Shown here: in pieces, positions 44,601 to 55,733 of the stretch
How positions within the stretch are numbered: the stretch's first letter is position 1
Layout: every line of letters begins with the position of its first letter
Assembly: GCA_019828595.1 (NCBI GenBank)
Contig: JAHQRK010000018.1
Span: 62,001-126,000 of the forward strand
From: Aphanomyces cochlioides
Taxonomy: Eukaryota; Oomycota; Saprolegniomycetes; Saprolegniales; Verrucalvaceae
Direction: 5' to 3'
Length of the DNA stretch: 64,000 nt
Program-made: the position numbers and the translations under genes
Notes under the pieces: model-generated
What the model was told of the DNA's origin: nothing
Seen by the model: the letters and a program-made list of their open reading frames with translations, nothing else
The model's database searches: none

Positions 44601-46503
44601 GACATGATTTGCTTGCCAGTCCATATTGGTCGATATTTTCCGGCCTACATGAATGACAATCAAAACTAGCCAGAAATATTGCTGTACCTGAGTCTTATCT
44701 GGAAGCAAAATGGCAGGAGTCGGCACTTTCCCATCCCATGTATATACCCACATCAACATGTTCATCATCAAATCTTTCTCGATGAAAATGTTACGCTTTG
44801 TGAATTTTTGAACACCCAACAAACTGTCTTGCACAATACCCAACACAGGAGCATTTCGCTGAGGTGTAATGATATTCTTGTGCACTATCATCAATTCTTG
44901 AGCTTCAGCACGAGCGGTCATCGATTGAGGAACGTGAAGATTCATTTCATCCCCATCAAAATCGGCATTGTAAGGAAGTGTGACAGAAATATTCAGTCGG
45001 AAAGTTGACCAATCCAAGACTTTGACGCGATGAGCCATGATACTCATTTTGTGCAAACTCGGCTGTCGATTGAAGAGCACATAGTCATCATCACGTAAAT
45101 GACGCTCAACAATCCAGCCACATTTCAAGGCCAGGTCGGACTTGCTCTTGATATACCGCAAGTCAATGCGATTTCCGTCTTCGCGAATGATGTATTTGGC
45201 ACCAGGATGCTCAAGTGGGCCTCTGCTAATTAACTCGTGCATCAGTGCCATATTGAAAGGTGTAACTCGTTCGGGAACAGTCAAATTCATTGCGATACTC
45301 CGAGGAACACCGACTTGATCGACGGCTAAGTTAGGATCGGCAGTGATGACCGTACGTGCGGAAAAATCGACACGTTTACCCATCAGATTACCACGTATAC
45401 GACCTTCTTTGCCGCGCAATCTCTGTCGCATGGTCTTCAGCGGTTTCCCACTCTTCTGTTGAGCTTGCGGGAGACCAGGTTGCTCATTGTTAACGAACGT
45501 ACTCAAGTTGAACTGGAGCAGCTGCTCGAATTGAGAAATGATATGTGATGGTTCGCCTTTCTTGACGCAATTCAACAATGCCAAGTTAGCCTTTACAATA
45601 GATGCCAAATTGTGCGTCAAGTCATCTTCCCCCCGAGCCGCTCCATCAATAGCCACGGATGGTCGAACGTGAGGCGGGGGAACTGGAATTAACGTAAGAA
45701 TAAGCCAATCTGGACGAGCCCAACGAGGATTGAATCCCAGAGCAATACAGTCTGCGTCACTGATGTTCTTGAAAATAGACAAGACTTTGTTCGCGGGCAG
45801 ATTTTGTTTACGATCACCAGAGCCTGGAACATCTTCCATTGATTCGGGAAATTCGACTTGCAAGCTGATGCCAACTTGACGGTACTTGGGCTGCAGCTTA
45901 CCGCAACCTCCATGACCACCTTCTTTCGGAGCATTTTCATTTGAAAGACCACCCTGCAAACCAATGTTCAAGTCTTCACGCATTTTCTCCATGTCTGCTT
46001 CTTCACCGTACTCACACATGCTCTTGTTCTTGCAGATTTCATACACCATTTTCAATCGTCGCTGATCGTTCTTTTGGCGCATAGCTGCACGGAAACGATG
46101 ATCGCGATCGTCGCTAAGAACTTTCGAGCAGTGGAAACAAATGCAGCTCAGGATTTACTTGCATACTTTGATAAAACCGACGTGGAACATGGGTCGAGCA
46201 AGTTCAATGTGGCCAAAATGGCCAGGACAGTCGTTTACTTTGGCGCCGCTTCCACTGTATGTGCAGTCGCATGTTTTACAGCGAGCTCGAAAGTCGCAAG
46301 TTCCCATACGGGGGTCCCCAATCCCGCCGATCACAGGTTGGCCATTGATAAACGTTTCAGGACGCGTGATCCCGTCTGGAATGATGCGATCATTCACCTT
46401 GATCTGCTTCGTCACACTCATTTGACGCACTTCATCAGGGGAGAATACACCAAACTGAAGATAACTAGCTCTGCGCAATGGGGCAGATGAGCTCGAGAAG
46501 CTC
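41650..46503 (-). pseudogene. Inverted RPB1 pseudogene with introns retained
   Basis: Reverse-orientation copy of RPB1 from the start codon (46503) to about exon 7, just before the CTD. All intron positions are kept, so it is a DNA-level, not retro-, copy. From about 46445 down to about 42900 it is almost identical to 24771-28310. Both outer parts are clearly diverged: the first 20 codons (MSFSSSSAPLRRASYLQFGV against [20 protein letters not shown]), and everything left of 42900. Breaks: a nonsense TAA at 46155-46157 (Gln codon in the live gene), a 1-nt deletion near 44518, a stop at about 42434, and the trigger-loop motif ruined (VERYPPQILSVFGYAG). The CTD is absent. Confidence 0.95.
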
Positions 46504-46792
46504 ATGGTGGATCTTGTCATTGTCGTGGACGGTCTCGACGCCCGTCGACAAGCTTGTGAACTTCGTCTTCACCTGAGGAACACTACATGTATTTCTTGTA
46601 CGTATGCATAATCACAGTACCTGCCAATGTACATTTCCCCAAACATGGCGTATGCCCATGGCGAGGAATGCCTCATCTCACGGAACATGTAGAGCCCACA
46701 AGGCTCATAAATCATCATTTTTCCCCGATATAGAAGAAGACGAATCTCTGCCCAAATGGGGATGTGTGTCCAAGCTCAAGCATTGCCTCCAA

Positions 46793-47060
46793 TGTAGTGT
46801 AGTTGGTAAGGTCAGAGGAAGACGAGAAATGAGTTAGATTAGCCAGCTTAAAGTTAAATCTATAAACTAAACAATACCGTATAGTTTTCGGTATACACTC
46901 GGCACGGTTACGGAATAATCTTCTGAGGGCCGTACACTCCCTGAGAACACACGTGCCCCTGGCCAATCTCAACTTAGTCAGACGGTGTCGTCAGCGTTGG
47001 ACACGCTTGACTCGACACCCGTCTTGCCAGGCGACAACTATTAACCATTAATTCATTACA
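46793..47060 (-). repeat. 3-prime LTR of the chromovirus
   Basis: 268 bp, ends tgtagtgtag and attcattaca on the plus strand. The adjoining ttctccccccccg is the polypurine tract read on the other strand. Confidence 0.95.
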
Positions 47061-47532
47061 TTCTCCCCCCCGTTGTCGCCCTGGCGGCTTGATTTCTTCG
47101 CTTGAGGTCTTCGAGCAGCTTCTTGAAATGCGAAACATGTTTGATGTCTCGCTCCAGCTCCCACGTAGCTTCGTGTTCAGGCAACCCATGCCACTTAACC
47201 AAATATTCTTTCTTACGATTAAACTGTCTTTGCTTCAGCAGGGCTTCTACGATGTAGAGCTCATTCCCTTCGTCATCGAGAGCGATAGGCGTGGCCTTGG
47301 GGATGGGTCGACCTTGAAATCGCTCGGGGTTTGGAACTTGGTGCTTCAGCCGATCAACGTTGAAGACGTCGTGAAGTCGGCTCATGCTCCTGGGCAGCCC
47401 AAGTTTCATGGCATTGGGATTAATTACTTCGCTTATCTTGAATGGCCCAAAGTTTCGTGGAACTAGCTTTGTCTTTTCCGATTGGCTAGCTACCTTGACA
47501 TGCTTCAACGGAATGTTTCGCGTAGCTAACAT
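47056..47532 (-). pseudogene. Integrase C-terminus with chromodomain
   Basis: The minus-strand ORF carries the SH3-like part after the integrase core (KLVPRNFGPFKISEVINPNA) and a chromodomain (YLVKWHGLPEHEATWELERD, with the aromatic cage residues Y, W and W in place). It ends at the LTR. Chromodomains on Ty3-type integrases steer insertion to heterochromatin marks. It is separated from the integrase core ORF by a frame break between 47532 and 47598. Confidence 0.9.
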
Positions 47533-47597
47533 AACAAGTCGCCTTCTTTAAAGGTTACATTGGCTCGTCTTCTATCGTAGTATTCCTTTTGCCTTGC

Positions 47598-48446
47598 TTA
47601 AGCCTTCTCTAGGTTGTCCAAAGCCATTTTGACGAGTTCTTTGCGGCGCTCCGCAAAGTTCTTGGCATACTCGTTCAGTGTCTCGATGTCGTTCGACACT
47701 GGATTGCGTAGCTTCCTTCCAGTATCGACTTCGAATGGAGTTAACCCAGTAGACGTCTGTATTAAGCCTTGGTGTGCATACTCTATGGTGCCTAAGTGCT
47801 CACTCCAGTCATGGTCCAAGTAAGACACTTGACATCTCAACGCGTCTTCGAGCGTTCGGTTCTGTCGCTCGGTTGCTCCATCGCTTTGAGCTCTGCCAGC
47901 AGTAGTCATGAAATGCTTAACTCCCATTATCTTCATTAACTCCTGCCAAAACTGGCCGGCGAACTTTGGATCCCGATCGCTGATGATCACAGCAGGTAGG
48001 CCATGATTTCGAACGACTGTATCGAAGAACTCCTTGGATGCTTGCGGTGCGTCTACGCTTGACACCGTGGCGCAGTACTTGGGACGCTTTGAAGTCTTGT
48101 CAACGCATGTCATGATTGCATCTTTGCCGTTCGAGACAGGCAAACCGGTGATCCAGTCGACGGACACTGTGTGCCAACACTCATCGGGAGACTTGATAGG
48201 AATCATTTGTCCATTAGCTTTAGCACTACTAGACTTGTATCTTGCACACGTCTTGCATGTGGCGACGTACAGCTTGACATCGTCTTCGAGACCTTTCCAG
48301 TAGTACCATTGCGCGACGTGGAGTTGCGTTCGACGGGCACCGGGGTGAGCTGTGGTACTCGTGTCATGACTTTGCGAGATAATCTCGCACTTGAGCTCAT
48401 CATCGTCTGGAACGCAGAGTCTCCACACTTGGTCCTTAGACTTCAA
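47598..48446 (-). pseudogene. Chromovirus integrase core
   Basis: Zinc-binding HHCC region (H in HDTSTTAHPGARRTQLHV, then CKTCARYKSS). Catalytic D in VSVDWITGLP, second D in VIISDRDPKF, E in SDGATERQNRTLE. It overlaps the RT ORF end by a few bases in another frame, so a frameshift separates it from pol. Confidence 0.9.
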
Positions 48447-50257
48447 AAGTAAAGATTGTCCTTCTTAACGTACTTAGAGCTATCGCTGTACTCTTTGCTT
48501 TTGGCATAAGCTCCCTCGAACCGCTTGACTAAGTCGTCGTTCATCTTGACTGTGCTATACGACACTTCTTCCGCATGGTTGATGACTATGTGTTGTGGAA
48601 CCTCGACTTCGAGTAGAGTCGACTCCGTCTCCTCCCCCCGAGAAGGCGAGTCAGTCATCAACGCAAGTGTTCGCATGTCAATAAGTCGCAACGTAGCGAC
48701 GCGCTCAGTCCATAAGTGGATGTCGCGATAGCGGTTGTAGCACGAAGCATCGCAGTGATGAACAGCGCAAGTGTTAACTTGAGCGCTGGACCGACGTGGT
48801 CGAGAGAGAGCATCAGCTACCACGTTCTTGCCTGGCCGATGATGCAGCGTGAAATCAAAACTTCCAAAGAAGTCAAGCCATCGTGTTAGCTTAGCGGTTG
48901 AGACTGGAGTCTTCAGAAACCACTGACATGTCGAGTTGTCGGTGAAGACATCAAAATGCGAAACGTAGACATAAGGTCTCCATTTGGTTAACGCTAACTT
49001 GATCGCATACAATTCCTTCTCGTGTGATGGCCAATTTCGCTCGGTATCGCCCAATTTCTTTGACAAAAACGCAACTGGGCGGTCGTTGCCATCATCGTCT
49101 TGCTGGGAAAGTACTACTCCGCAGCAATAGCCTGACGCGTCGGTCGTGATCATGAAGGGCTTGTCGAAGTTTGGTAGTTGCAGGACTGGAGCTTGCTGTA
49201 GAGCCGCTTTGATGGTGAGGAAGGCTTTCTCCTGGCGATCACTCCAAGTCCAGGGAACACTGTCTTTCGCTAGATCGCTCATAGGCAACACAAGATTGGC
49301 ATAGTTAGCTATGAATTTACGATAGTAACCAGCCATCCCGAGAAAACTCAACAGCTCCTTGCGATTAGTGGGAGATGACCACTTCTCGATCGCTCGAACT
49401 TTGTTGCTGTCGACTTTCAAGCCTTCGGCAGAGATCGTGTGACCCAAAAAGTCGACTTTGGGTACCGCAAACGCGCATTTCTCCAGCCTTGCATACAGCT
49501 TCTCCTTGCGCAACACTTCGAGAACACAACGCAAATGGTTGACATGTTCATTAAGATGCTTAGAGTGCACGCAGATGTCATCTAAGTAGACGACTACAAA
49601 GGGGAACTTGTCGAATAGAGATCGCATCAGTCGTGACCAGATGCCTGGCATGCCTGCCAGTCCCATAGGCGCAACACACCACTGCAGAATCTCCTTGTGC
49701 GTTCGAAAGGCTGTGTACTTCCGAGCATGGGGCTCGACCAGCATTTGGTGATATCCCGACGCAAGGTCGAACTTCGTGAAAACCGTACAACCATGCATGT
49801 TGTTGAACAGGTCTTCGATGTTGGGCAGCGGAATCTTGGGGATTTCTGTCTGTGAGTTGATATGGCGGTAGTCAAGCACCCAGCGTATAGGAGTGTTAGG
49901 CGTAGCAGTCTTTAGCCACACTTGCCGCGAAGGCAGCTTGCCGTTCTCGTCCTTCTTGGGTACGCCAAAGATGTTGGAAACCCAGTCGCTCGTTGACAAT
50001 TCAACCCATCCTTTCTTTTTCAAGTTATCTACGAACTTGTCAAACGCCGCTTGCTCAACCTTAGCTAGACGGAAGGGAGCTCGGTTCTGTGGCTTCGCAT
50101 CGGGCTTCAACTGCAGATCGAACTGCACAAAACGCTTGGGAGTCAACTTATCAGGCAGCTCGGCAGGAAACACATCCTTGAACTCTTCCAGCAGTTCAAC
50201 GATCTCTGGAGGCTTGGGCAGAGGCTGAGGATCGACATGACAAAGCTTATAATCCAT
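48443..50257 (-). pseudogene. Chromovirus reverse transcriptase and RNase H
   Basis: 604 aa: the RT core with FTKFDLASGYHQML and the catalytic YLDD (VVYLDDICVHS), then VDFLGHTISAEGL. Next is RNase H (FMITTDASGYCCGVVL, LYAIKLALTKW, DVFTDNSTCQWFL) and the HHRPGKNVVADALSRP tether. All catalytic Asp residues are present. It overlaps the gag-protease ORF end in another frame. Confidence 0.93.
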
Positions 50258-51776
50258 CCAGGCACGTTAGTCGAGACGGTGTTGACTTCTACTTCATCGT
50301 CTAACGACTGAATTTCATGCTTGCGCCAATTGATGACTGGATTGAACTTCTGGAACCACGGTTGGCCCAGTATCACATCGAATGCCTTGTCTTTGAGATC
50401 CCATTCGGTCATCACGGTGTCCTTGAATGTGAAGAAGTCAACGTGGATCGTCTCCTTCACATCTTTTGTCTGCATCTCCTGGGAGAGCACGCCATCATAG
50501 CCCGCAATTCGCACATTCTTCATTCTCAGGACGTTCTTGCCGAGTCCCAGTCGGCACAACGAGTTGGTCGCTCCTGAGTCAATGAGCACCTTCACAACTT
50601 TGCCATTCATTACGCCAGACTTAATCATTAACGCTTCGTTCTTCATATCCCGCGACCTCGCTGTCGTATGCGCCACTTGTCTTGCTTCTACTTCAGGCGC
50701 TATCGCACTTGCATCCGCGTCAAACTCATTGACACAACCAAAGGTGATGTATTCAACGTCCTCTGGACTTAACTCTTCTCGCACTTCGACATTGTTCTGT
50801 CGGCTCGTGGGCGGTTGCCCTGACACTCGTCGCTTTGGCTTTCGGCACTGTGACGCAATGTGCCCGATCTCCTGGCAGTTGTAGCAGCGCAGCATGCTGC
50901 GGTCCTCCTTGTGTTCACGCCTGACATGCAGGTTGTCGACCTCCATGTCGTCAGGCTCACGCTGTTCGCTTCGTGGAGGTGGTCTCTCCTCATGACGCTC
51001 GCGATCTCGATCAAACCTCTTGGATCGAAATGGTCTCTCCGACTTGCCCACTATGCCCAGTGACACTGCATGCGCGCGCTCATACTCCAACGCTGCCTTG
51101 ATGGCAGACGACAACGTTTGACACTGCCTGCACTTGACCTCTTCGCGCGTCTTCAGTCGCAAGTTGCGCGTGAAGAAGGTCACCTTGTCCAACTCAGACA
51201 TGTCACGCACTTCAGTACAAATACGACGGAACTTCTCGATGTATTCAAGTAGATCCTTACAGTTCATCTGCTGGAGTGAAAACAACTTGTCGCGCAGGCG
51301 CTCTTGCAGATCGTTAGGCTCGAACTCCTTGCGTAGGGCTTTTTGAAGTCGCTGAGGGTAGTAAGGCCACTACCTCCTTCATGTGACGCCAACTCTTGGT
51401 GCCATGCCGCCACTTGGCCCTTGAGATTGGTGACCACCATGGCCAGACACCTCGCTTCGACCTGCTTGTCTTCCATATAGTTCAAGTTCTTCGCCTTGAA
51501 AAAGGTCTCAACACGATGAATGTAAAGACCAATACTTTCATTAATGCGCCCGTGGTAACTAGGCATAGATAGTCCTTCTACTCGCCGCTCTGTGTCGCGC
51601 TGCACCGGAGGAGGTGCTGCTTGTGCTTGCTCTTGTTACTTAAGCAAGCGTTCTTGAAGTACTTGCTGATTCTCAACAAGTCGTGCTTGGGTTTGTGTTT
51701 GTGTTTGCAGCAGCTGATTGATTTGCTGCTGCTGCTGTTCCATCGTCGCAAACAACCTCATAAAGAACTCTTCCAT
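50143..51776 (-). pseudogene. Chromovirus gag and protease
   Basis: It starts at about 51776 with a Gln-rich coiled segment (MEEFFMRLFATMEQQQQQIN). An in-frame TAA at about 51636 and a frameshift near 51340 break it. The capsid part is followed by a CCHC zinc knuckle (CYNCQEIGHIASQC) and an aspartic protease (KVLIDSGATNSLC). Confidence 0.88.
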
Positions 51777-51839
51777 GTTTTCTTATTATCTTCCTTTTTT
51801 CTGGTCTTGACTTCTTAATTTGTTCTTCAAATGTTTCTT

Positions 51840-51930
51840 AAATGCTTCTTTTTGTCTTCTTTTTGTCTTCTTTTTGTCTTCTTTTTGTCTTCTTTTTATT
51901 TCTTTTTTGTCTTGAAAATGTCTTTTTTTG
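51840..51930. repeat. Imperfect (tcttctttttg) microsatellite
   Basis: Four to five 11-bp units in the spacer between ORF0 and gag of the chromovirus. Confidence 0.85.
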
Positions 51931-51944
51931 TATGAAAAAGTTCT

Positions 51945-52490
51945 TTAAAGGTTAGCTAAGTACTCGGACGCTTCTGTTAGGACGGCGATCTTTGGCTTTT
52001 CTTCCTTGGGTTTAGGTTTGTAGGCGAGGAGGGCGTCGATTTCTTCGCCAATTGGTTCGCTCAAAAATTTTAAGTGAGTTTGAACGTCGACTAATTTGTC
52101 CGAAATATACTTGGCGCGATTCGAGTACTTTCGCGGTTCTTCGAGACGACGGGTGAACCCGTTGGCGACGCGAACGAGGTTGGAGATCTTGTTGTCGAGG
52201 CTTGATCGGATGTCGTCGAGGTCCTTGATTTGATCCGCCTCCAAATAATGAATTTTACTAAAACTCGCTTTAAACCTACTCTTTTCTACTCTACTCTTGT
52301 CGCCTTGGTCGCTCGCCTTTCGCTTCTTGTTCGCCTTGGTCGCTGTCTTCATGCACGACACGGTCTTTCGCTTACACCAGACGTAAGTGCCCAAGACTCG
52401 AGACTCCACCCAAGCAGGCTCGAGGATGCCCACAGCGCGGGGGAATGCAGCGGACAGGCTCAAACTTTGGTGCTCGCGTAGATCCAACAC
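51945..52490 (-). CDS. Additional 181-aa ORF upstream of gag (ORF0)
   Basis: Intact reading between the 5-prime LTR and gag: a basic stretch (TKANKKRKASDQGDKSRVEK), a helical middle (EADQIKDLDDIRSSLDNKIS, YISDKLVDVQTHLKFLSEPI) and a C-terminus with Lys/Pro (YKPKPKEEKPKIAVL). Typical Ty3 elements start gag soon after the primer-binding site, so an extra ORF is unusual. It could be the true matrix-like start of gag separated by frameshift, or an extra protein. The basic cluster could be a nuclear signal or nucleic-acid-binding. Confidence 0.5.
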   Translation of the reverse strand: MLDLREHQSLSLSAAFPRAVGILEPAWVESRVLGTYVWCKRKTVSCMKTATKANKKRKASDQGDKSRVEKSRFKASFSKIHYLEADQIKDLDDIRSSLDNKISNLVRVANGFTRRLEEPRKYSNRAKYISDKLVDVQTHLKFLSEPIGEEIDALLAYKPKPKEEKPKIAVLTEASEYLANL

Positions 52491-52608
52491 TGGTCGCTTG
52501 AACGGTCAAAGATGAGCCGTTGCGTAAACCAGATAGGATAACCTCTTCGACCCTCGAGCTATGCCTCCGGGTCTAAAGTCCTTGGTGTCGTAACCGAGTG
52601 CTACCAAC

Positions 52609-52876
52609 TGTAGTGTAGTTGGTAAGGTCAGAGAAAGATGAGAAGTGAGTTAGATTAGCCAGCTTAAAGTTAAATCTATAAACTAAACAATACCGTATAG
52701 TTTTCGATATACACTCGGCACGGCTACGGAATAATCTTCTGAGGGCCGTACACTCCCTGAGAACACACGTGCCTCTGGCCAATCTCAACTTAGTCAGACG
52801 GTGTCGTCAGCGTTGGACACGCTTGACTCGACACCCGTCTTGCCAGGCGACAACTATTAACCATTAATTCATTACA
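52609..52876 (-). repeat. 5-prime LTR of the chromovirus
   Basis: 268 bp, partner of 46793-47060. It is followed on the right by tccaa, the target duplication. Confidence 0.95.
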
Positions 52877-53354
52877 TCCAATGGAGCGATAAATGTGACT
52901 TGGAAAACCTCTTTTCTATGCTGAACTAGAACTTGAAGCCGGCAGTGGAGGTTATGTTGGTGACATTGAATTCCCAGCACCTCGTTCAATTCTTTGGTTG
53001 GTCGTGAACAAGTGTGTCCAGTCTGACGTGATTATGAAGGGACAGACGGCCGTGTCTCAAACACAATGCATTCACGCAGAGGACGTGGCTGTACCGAGAT
53101 TTGCTACATCCGCGAAAGCCATAAGAACTACATCCATGGAAAGACTCTAAGCTCGCCGCAACTGGTGGGTCACGTCGTCTTGGATGAAATTGAGACTACG
53201 GATGAATGGGAAATTGTGGACTGGACATTAACACCAACTTCGAGCTCATCGCCGGTACAATAAACTACGCATCAATGTGCTTACTCCCGTTAGAATTCGA
53301 AAAGTACCATTGAAGTTTATGCACTCTCCTCGGAACATCCATCAGAACAGGTAG

Positions 53355-53707
53355 ACGACAATCGTTATGTCTTTGAATTATCAGTAGGATGCAATGTACG
53401 AACAGTTGATGAAAGATTAAAGCCAAGATTTGCGAGGAAAGTCATACATCTCGAGGGTTATTAACTTTCTTAATTAAGGTATTAAAAGCAATACTAGTAC
53501 TACCTCTGTTCTAAATTACTGCCAGCATTTGACTTCTCAGCGACTCCAAAACTTGATTTCTTGTCCAAAATAGGTGATTTATATCATATTTGAAAGAGTA
53601 GAAAAAAATAAAGAAAGTTTCTATTGGGGGCAGAACATAAAAAGCAACTCTTGGTCGTCATAATTGCCATCGTTTTTTCGATGTCAGAATAAAAATACAA
53701 AATAATA
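53355..53707. other. AT-rich spacer before BRO unit A
   Basis: No gene. It contains tactacctctgttctaaatt at about 53500, which resembles the mariner end tacttcctctgtttggcaat at 53706, so there may be a second degenerate element end here. Confidence 0.4.
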
Positions 53708-54073
53708 CTTCCTCTGTTTGGCAATATTTGCAGACAAAAATTCATTACTATACATAAATCAAATATGCAGAATCTGTATTTTAAAAAGATTACAACACAA
53801 CATCGGTCATGGCATCAAGTAAATCGCAAACCTCATCCAGCCTGCTTTCTTCCTCGAGTCGTAAGTGCTAAACTAAAAATTTTATGTAGTGATCCTACAT
53901 GCACAAAAAGATTTCAAATTATTTTCATCGAGTTTTCTCGTTTTTAGACTTGATTCGCAACCTTTGAGGAGTAAGGATTATTTTGACTAAATAATGAAAC
54001 ATTTCGTTCGTATTATTTTGAGAAAGCAATGTTCTTTTTGCAATTAATATGAATATTTTGACTCAAATCATTT

Positions 54074-54110
54074 ACTTCGTGGATGGCTCCTTTGGAGCCA
54101 TCCACGAAGT
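54074..54110. repeat. 17-bp hairpin, unit A
   Basis: acttcgtggatggctcc, three bases ttt, then its exact reverse complement. It lies just beyond the 3-prime end of the BRO gene. The unit B counterpart is 52 nt longer. Confidence 0.95.
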
Positions 54111-55307
54111 GTTTGTATTATTTAGCCTCTACTGATTTTGCCCCAAGATCTTTCCCATCATTTGTTTCTGAGCTTAAAGTTGCAGTTTGAGTGCCTCAAT
54201 CGTATTTTCGAGGTTGCCGCTCGAACAGTTTAGCATTTCGTTGTGGTGCTGGAGATATTTGCATCTCGTGTTTCCATTTCAATTCCTTCATCTGCCTCTC
54301 ATGTTCGTTGATTTGTATGGACAGACTGCCGTTGTATTTATCTGATAACACACGAAACATTTGTCGCACGTTTTGATGATCTTGCTTGTTGAGACTGATG
54401 AGCTCTGTTTTGTTCTTCCAGACATATCGCCAGTCTTTGTTGATAATTCTCTTCAGTTCCATTTCGGCGTCGGGTAATTTGTCAGTTGGAACGAGAATAA
54501 TTGAATCCAATATCGCGTTGTTCGGATTGAACTCAGCGTCATGGTTGTAGAAACGACCTTTCATGTTCTTTGATCGCCCGAATTTTTAAATCTTCTTCTG
54601 ACTATCAACCATTGAAGTATCCACCAGATATACACAAGCAATTTCATTTGGGACTAGTTGCATGAATGCTTGTAAAAACGCTTTGTCGATTTTGCACAAT
54701 TCGCCGACCAGTTTCTTCTTCAGCAGTCCATTTCCATATAGAATCTCGAAGATACGATGATAGATCCAAGTTCGAAACTCATTGAGCACCGGCGTTGAAA
54801 CCGAAACACGCAACGCATGCATCAAACCACCGAACGTCAAAAAATACTTGCGACGACCCATCAATGGTAAATTTTTTGTTGTGCTCATCCACAATGTAGC
54901 TGCTCTGAGGACGAAGAATGACTTTGATAAAATGAGTGAGTGCAAATATCTTCCCAACATCAGCAGCTTTGAAAAATATCTTGTCCACTGATCGGTCGCC
55001 ACGTATTTCCACTGTAAAGCTAGCGTCTTTCACAAAGAAAGACGAATCGGATCCGCTGATCATGCTGGGAGGCGCTTCTTGTTTTTTTTGTAGTCACTCA
55101 AGAGAATGTCCAATTGCGGAGTTTTCTGAATCAGCCTGACATCTCTGTTTGTAGCATACTTCTCTGATGTCGTGTAAATGCCTTTATCAAGCGCTTTCTT
55201 GTTCGCAAAGACCATGTCAAATCCAATCTTGGCGTTCTTCAGCAGCTTGTTTGCTTGGCGTTTTTTCAACGTCTTGGCGAACTTGTCAATGTTGACAAAG
55301 CTGTGGT

Positions 55308-55690
55308 TGTGAGCTATAGGTTAGCCCTAGGGCCCAGCCTTAGGGATAACGAAACTCAATAGGGAAGGTTATCCATGTTAGGAAACATAGATGATCGTGT
55401 AAAGAGCCCATGGCTTATGGGTAACCGGCTGTGGATCGTCTAGTACGACCCTCAGCCCAATTCAATTGGCAAACGGCACACATCATAGAGATGATGCATG
55501 TCGTTGGCCAGCTTTAACTTGCTCTATGTATTTAATGAATGCATGGTTGTGAGGAGGCAACCGTAAAGACGGTTGCCACTACTAATTGGCTATGATATTA
55601 TGTGGGTCGTATAAGTTTACTTTCTAATCTACCCCGGTTGAGCCACCTTACTTGTGTATTCTTCTGCTTCCCCGCTGCTGTTGATTAACA
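55308..55690 (+). repeat. 5-prime LTR of the copia element
   Basis: Begins tgtgagctatagg (the partner LTR begins tgttagctatagg) and ends gctgttgattaaca. It lacks the 4-base actaac-type insertion of the right LTR. Confidence 0.95.
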
Positions 55691-55733
55691 TTTCAAGTGC
55701 CCACCCCCCCTGTCCCCTCCCCGCCACGACCCC

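Larger units (their letters stand above)
46793..52876 (-). mobile_element. Ty3/gypsy chromovirus, complete with two LTRs
   Basis: The LTRs at 46793-47060 and 52609-52876 are 268 bp each, start TG and end CA, and differ at about 6 positions (about 98% identity). The 5-bp target duplication is tccaa at 46788-46792 and 52877-52881. The paralogous site at about 5230-5238 has a single ttgga (inverse orientation), confirming the insertion. The order on the minus strand is ORF0, gag, protease, RT/RNase H, integrase, chromodomain. A polypurine tract abuts the 3-prime LTR at 47061-47070. A tggtagcactcgg sequence starting two bases after the 5-prime LTR is a likely primer-binding site. Several frameshifts make this copy non-autonomous. 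Confidence 0.95.
46645..53354 (+). pseudogene. Unidentified oomycete gene relic, copy 2 (split by a chromovirus)
   Basis: Plus-strand copy of the 4139-5380 relic. It starts at ATG 46645 (MAYAHGEECLISRNM), is interrupted at 46792, and resumes at 52882. Readings include GDIEFPAPRSILWLVVNKCV, QLVGHVVLDEIETTDEWEIV and VPLKFMHSPRNIHQNR, ending at 53354. It lacks the MITE of copy 1. The sequence before its ATG also matches the 5-prime side of the TRAPPC8-like relic up to about position 46552, so the duplication carried the divergent promoter. Product unknown. Confidence 0.55.

Noticed and set aside
46204..46490. Minus-shadow plus-strand ORFs in the RPB1 pseudogene (46074-46490, 43368-43670 and others)
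   Set aside because: They are antisense to RPB1 sequence and have identical antisense partners over the live gene.
41650..46503. Processed (retrotransposed) RPB1 copy
   Set aside because: All introns examined are retained at the same positions.
51840..51930. Regulatory pyrimidine tract
   Set aside because: It is a simple microsatellite inside the chromovirus leader.
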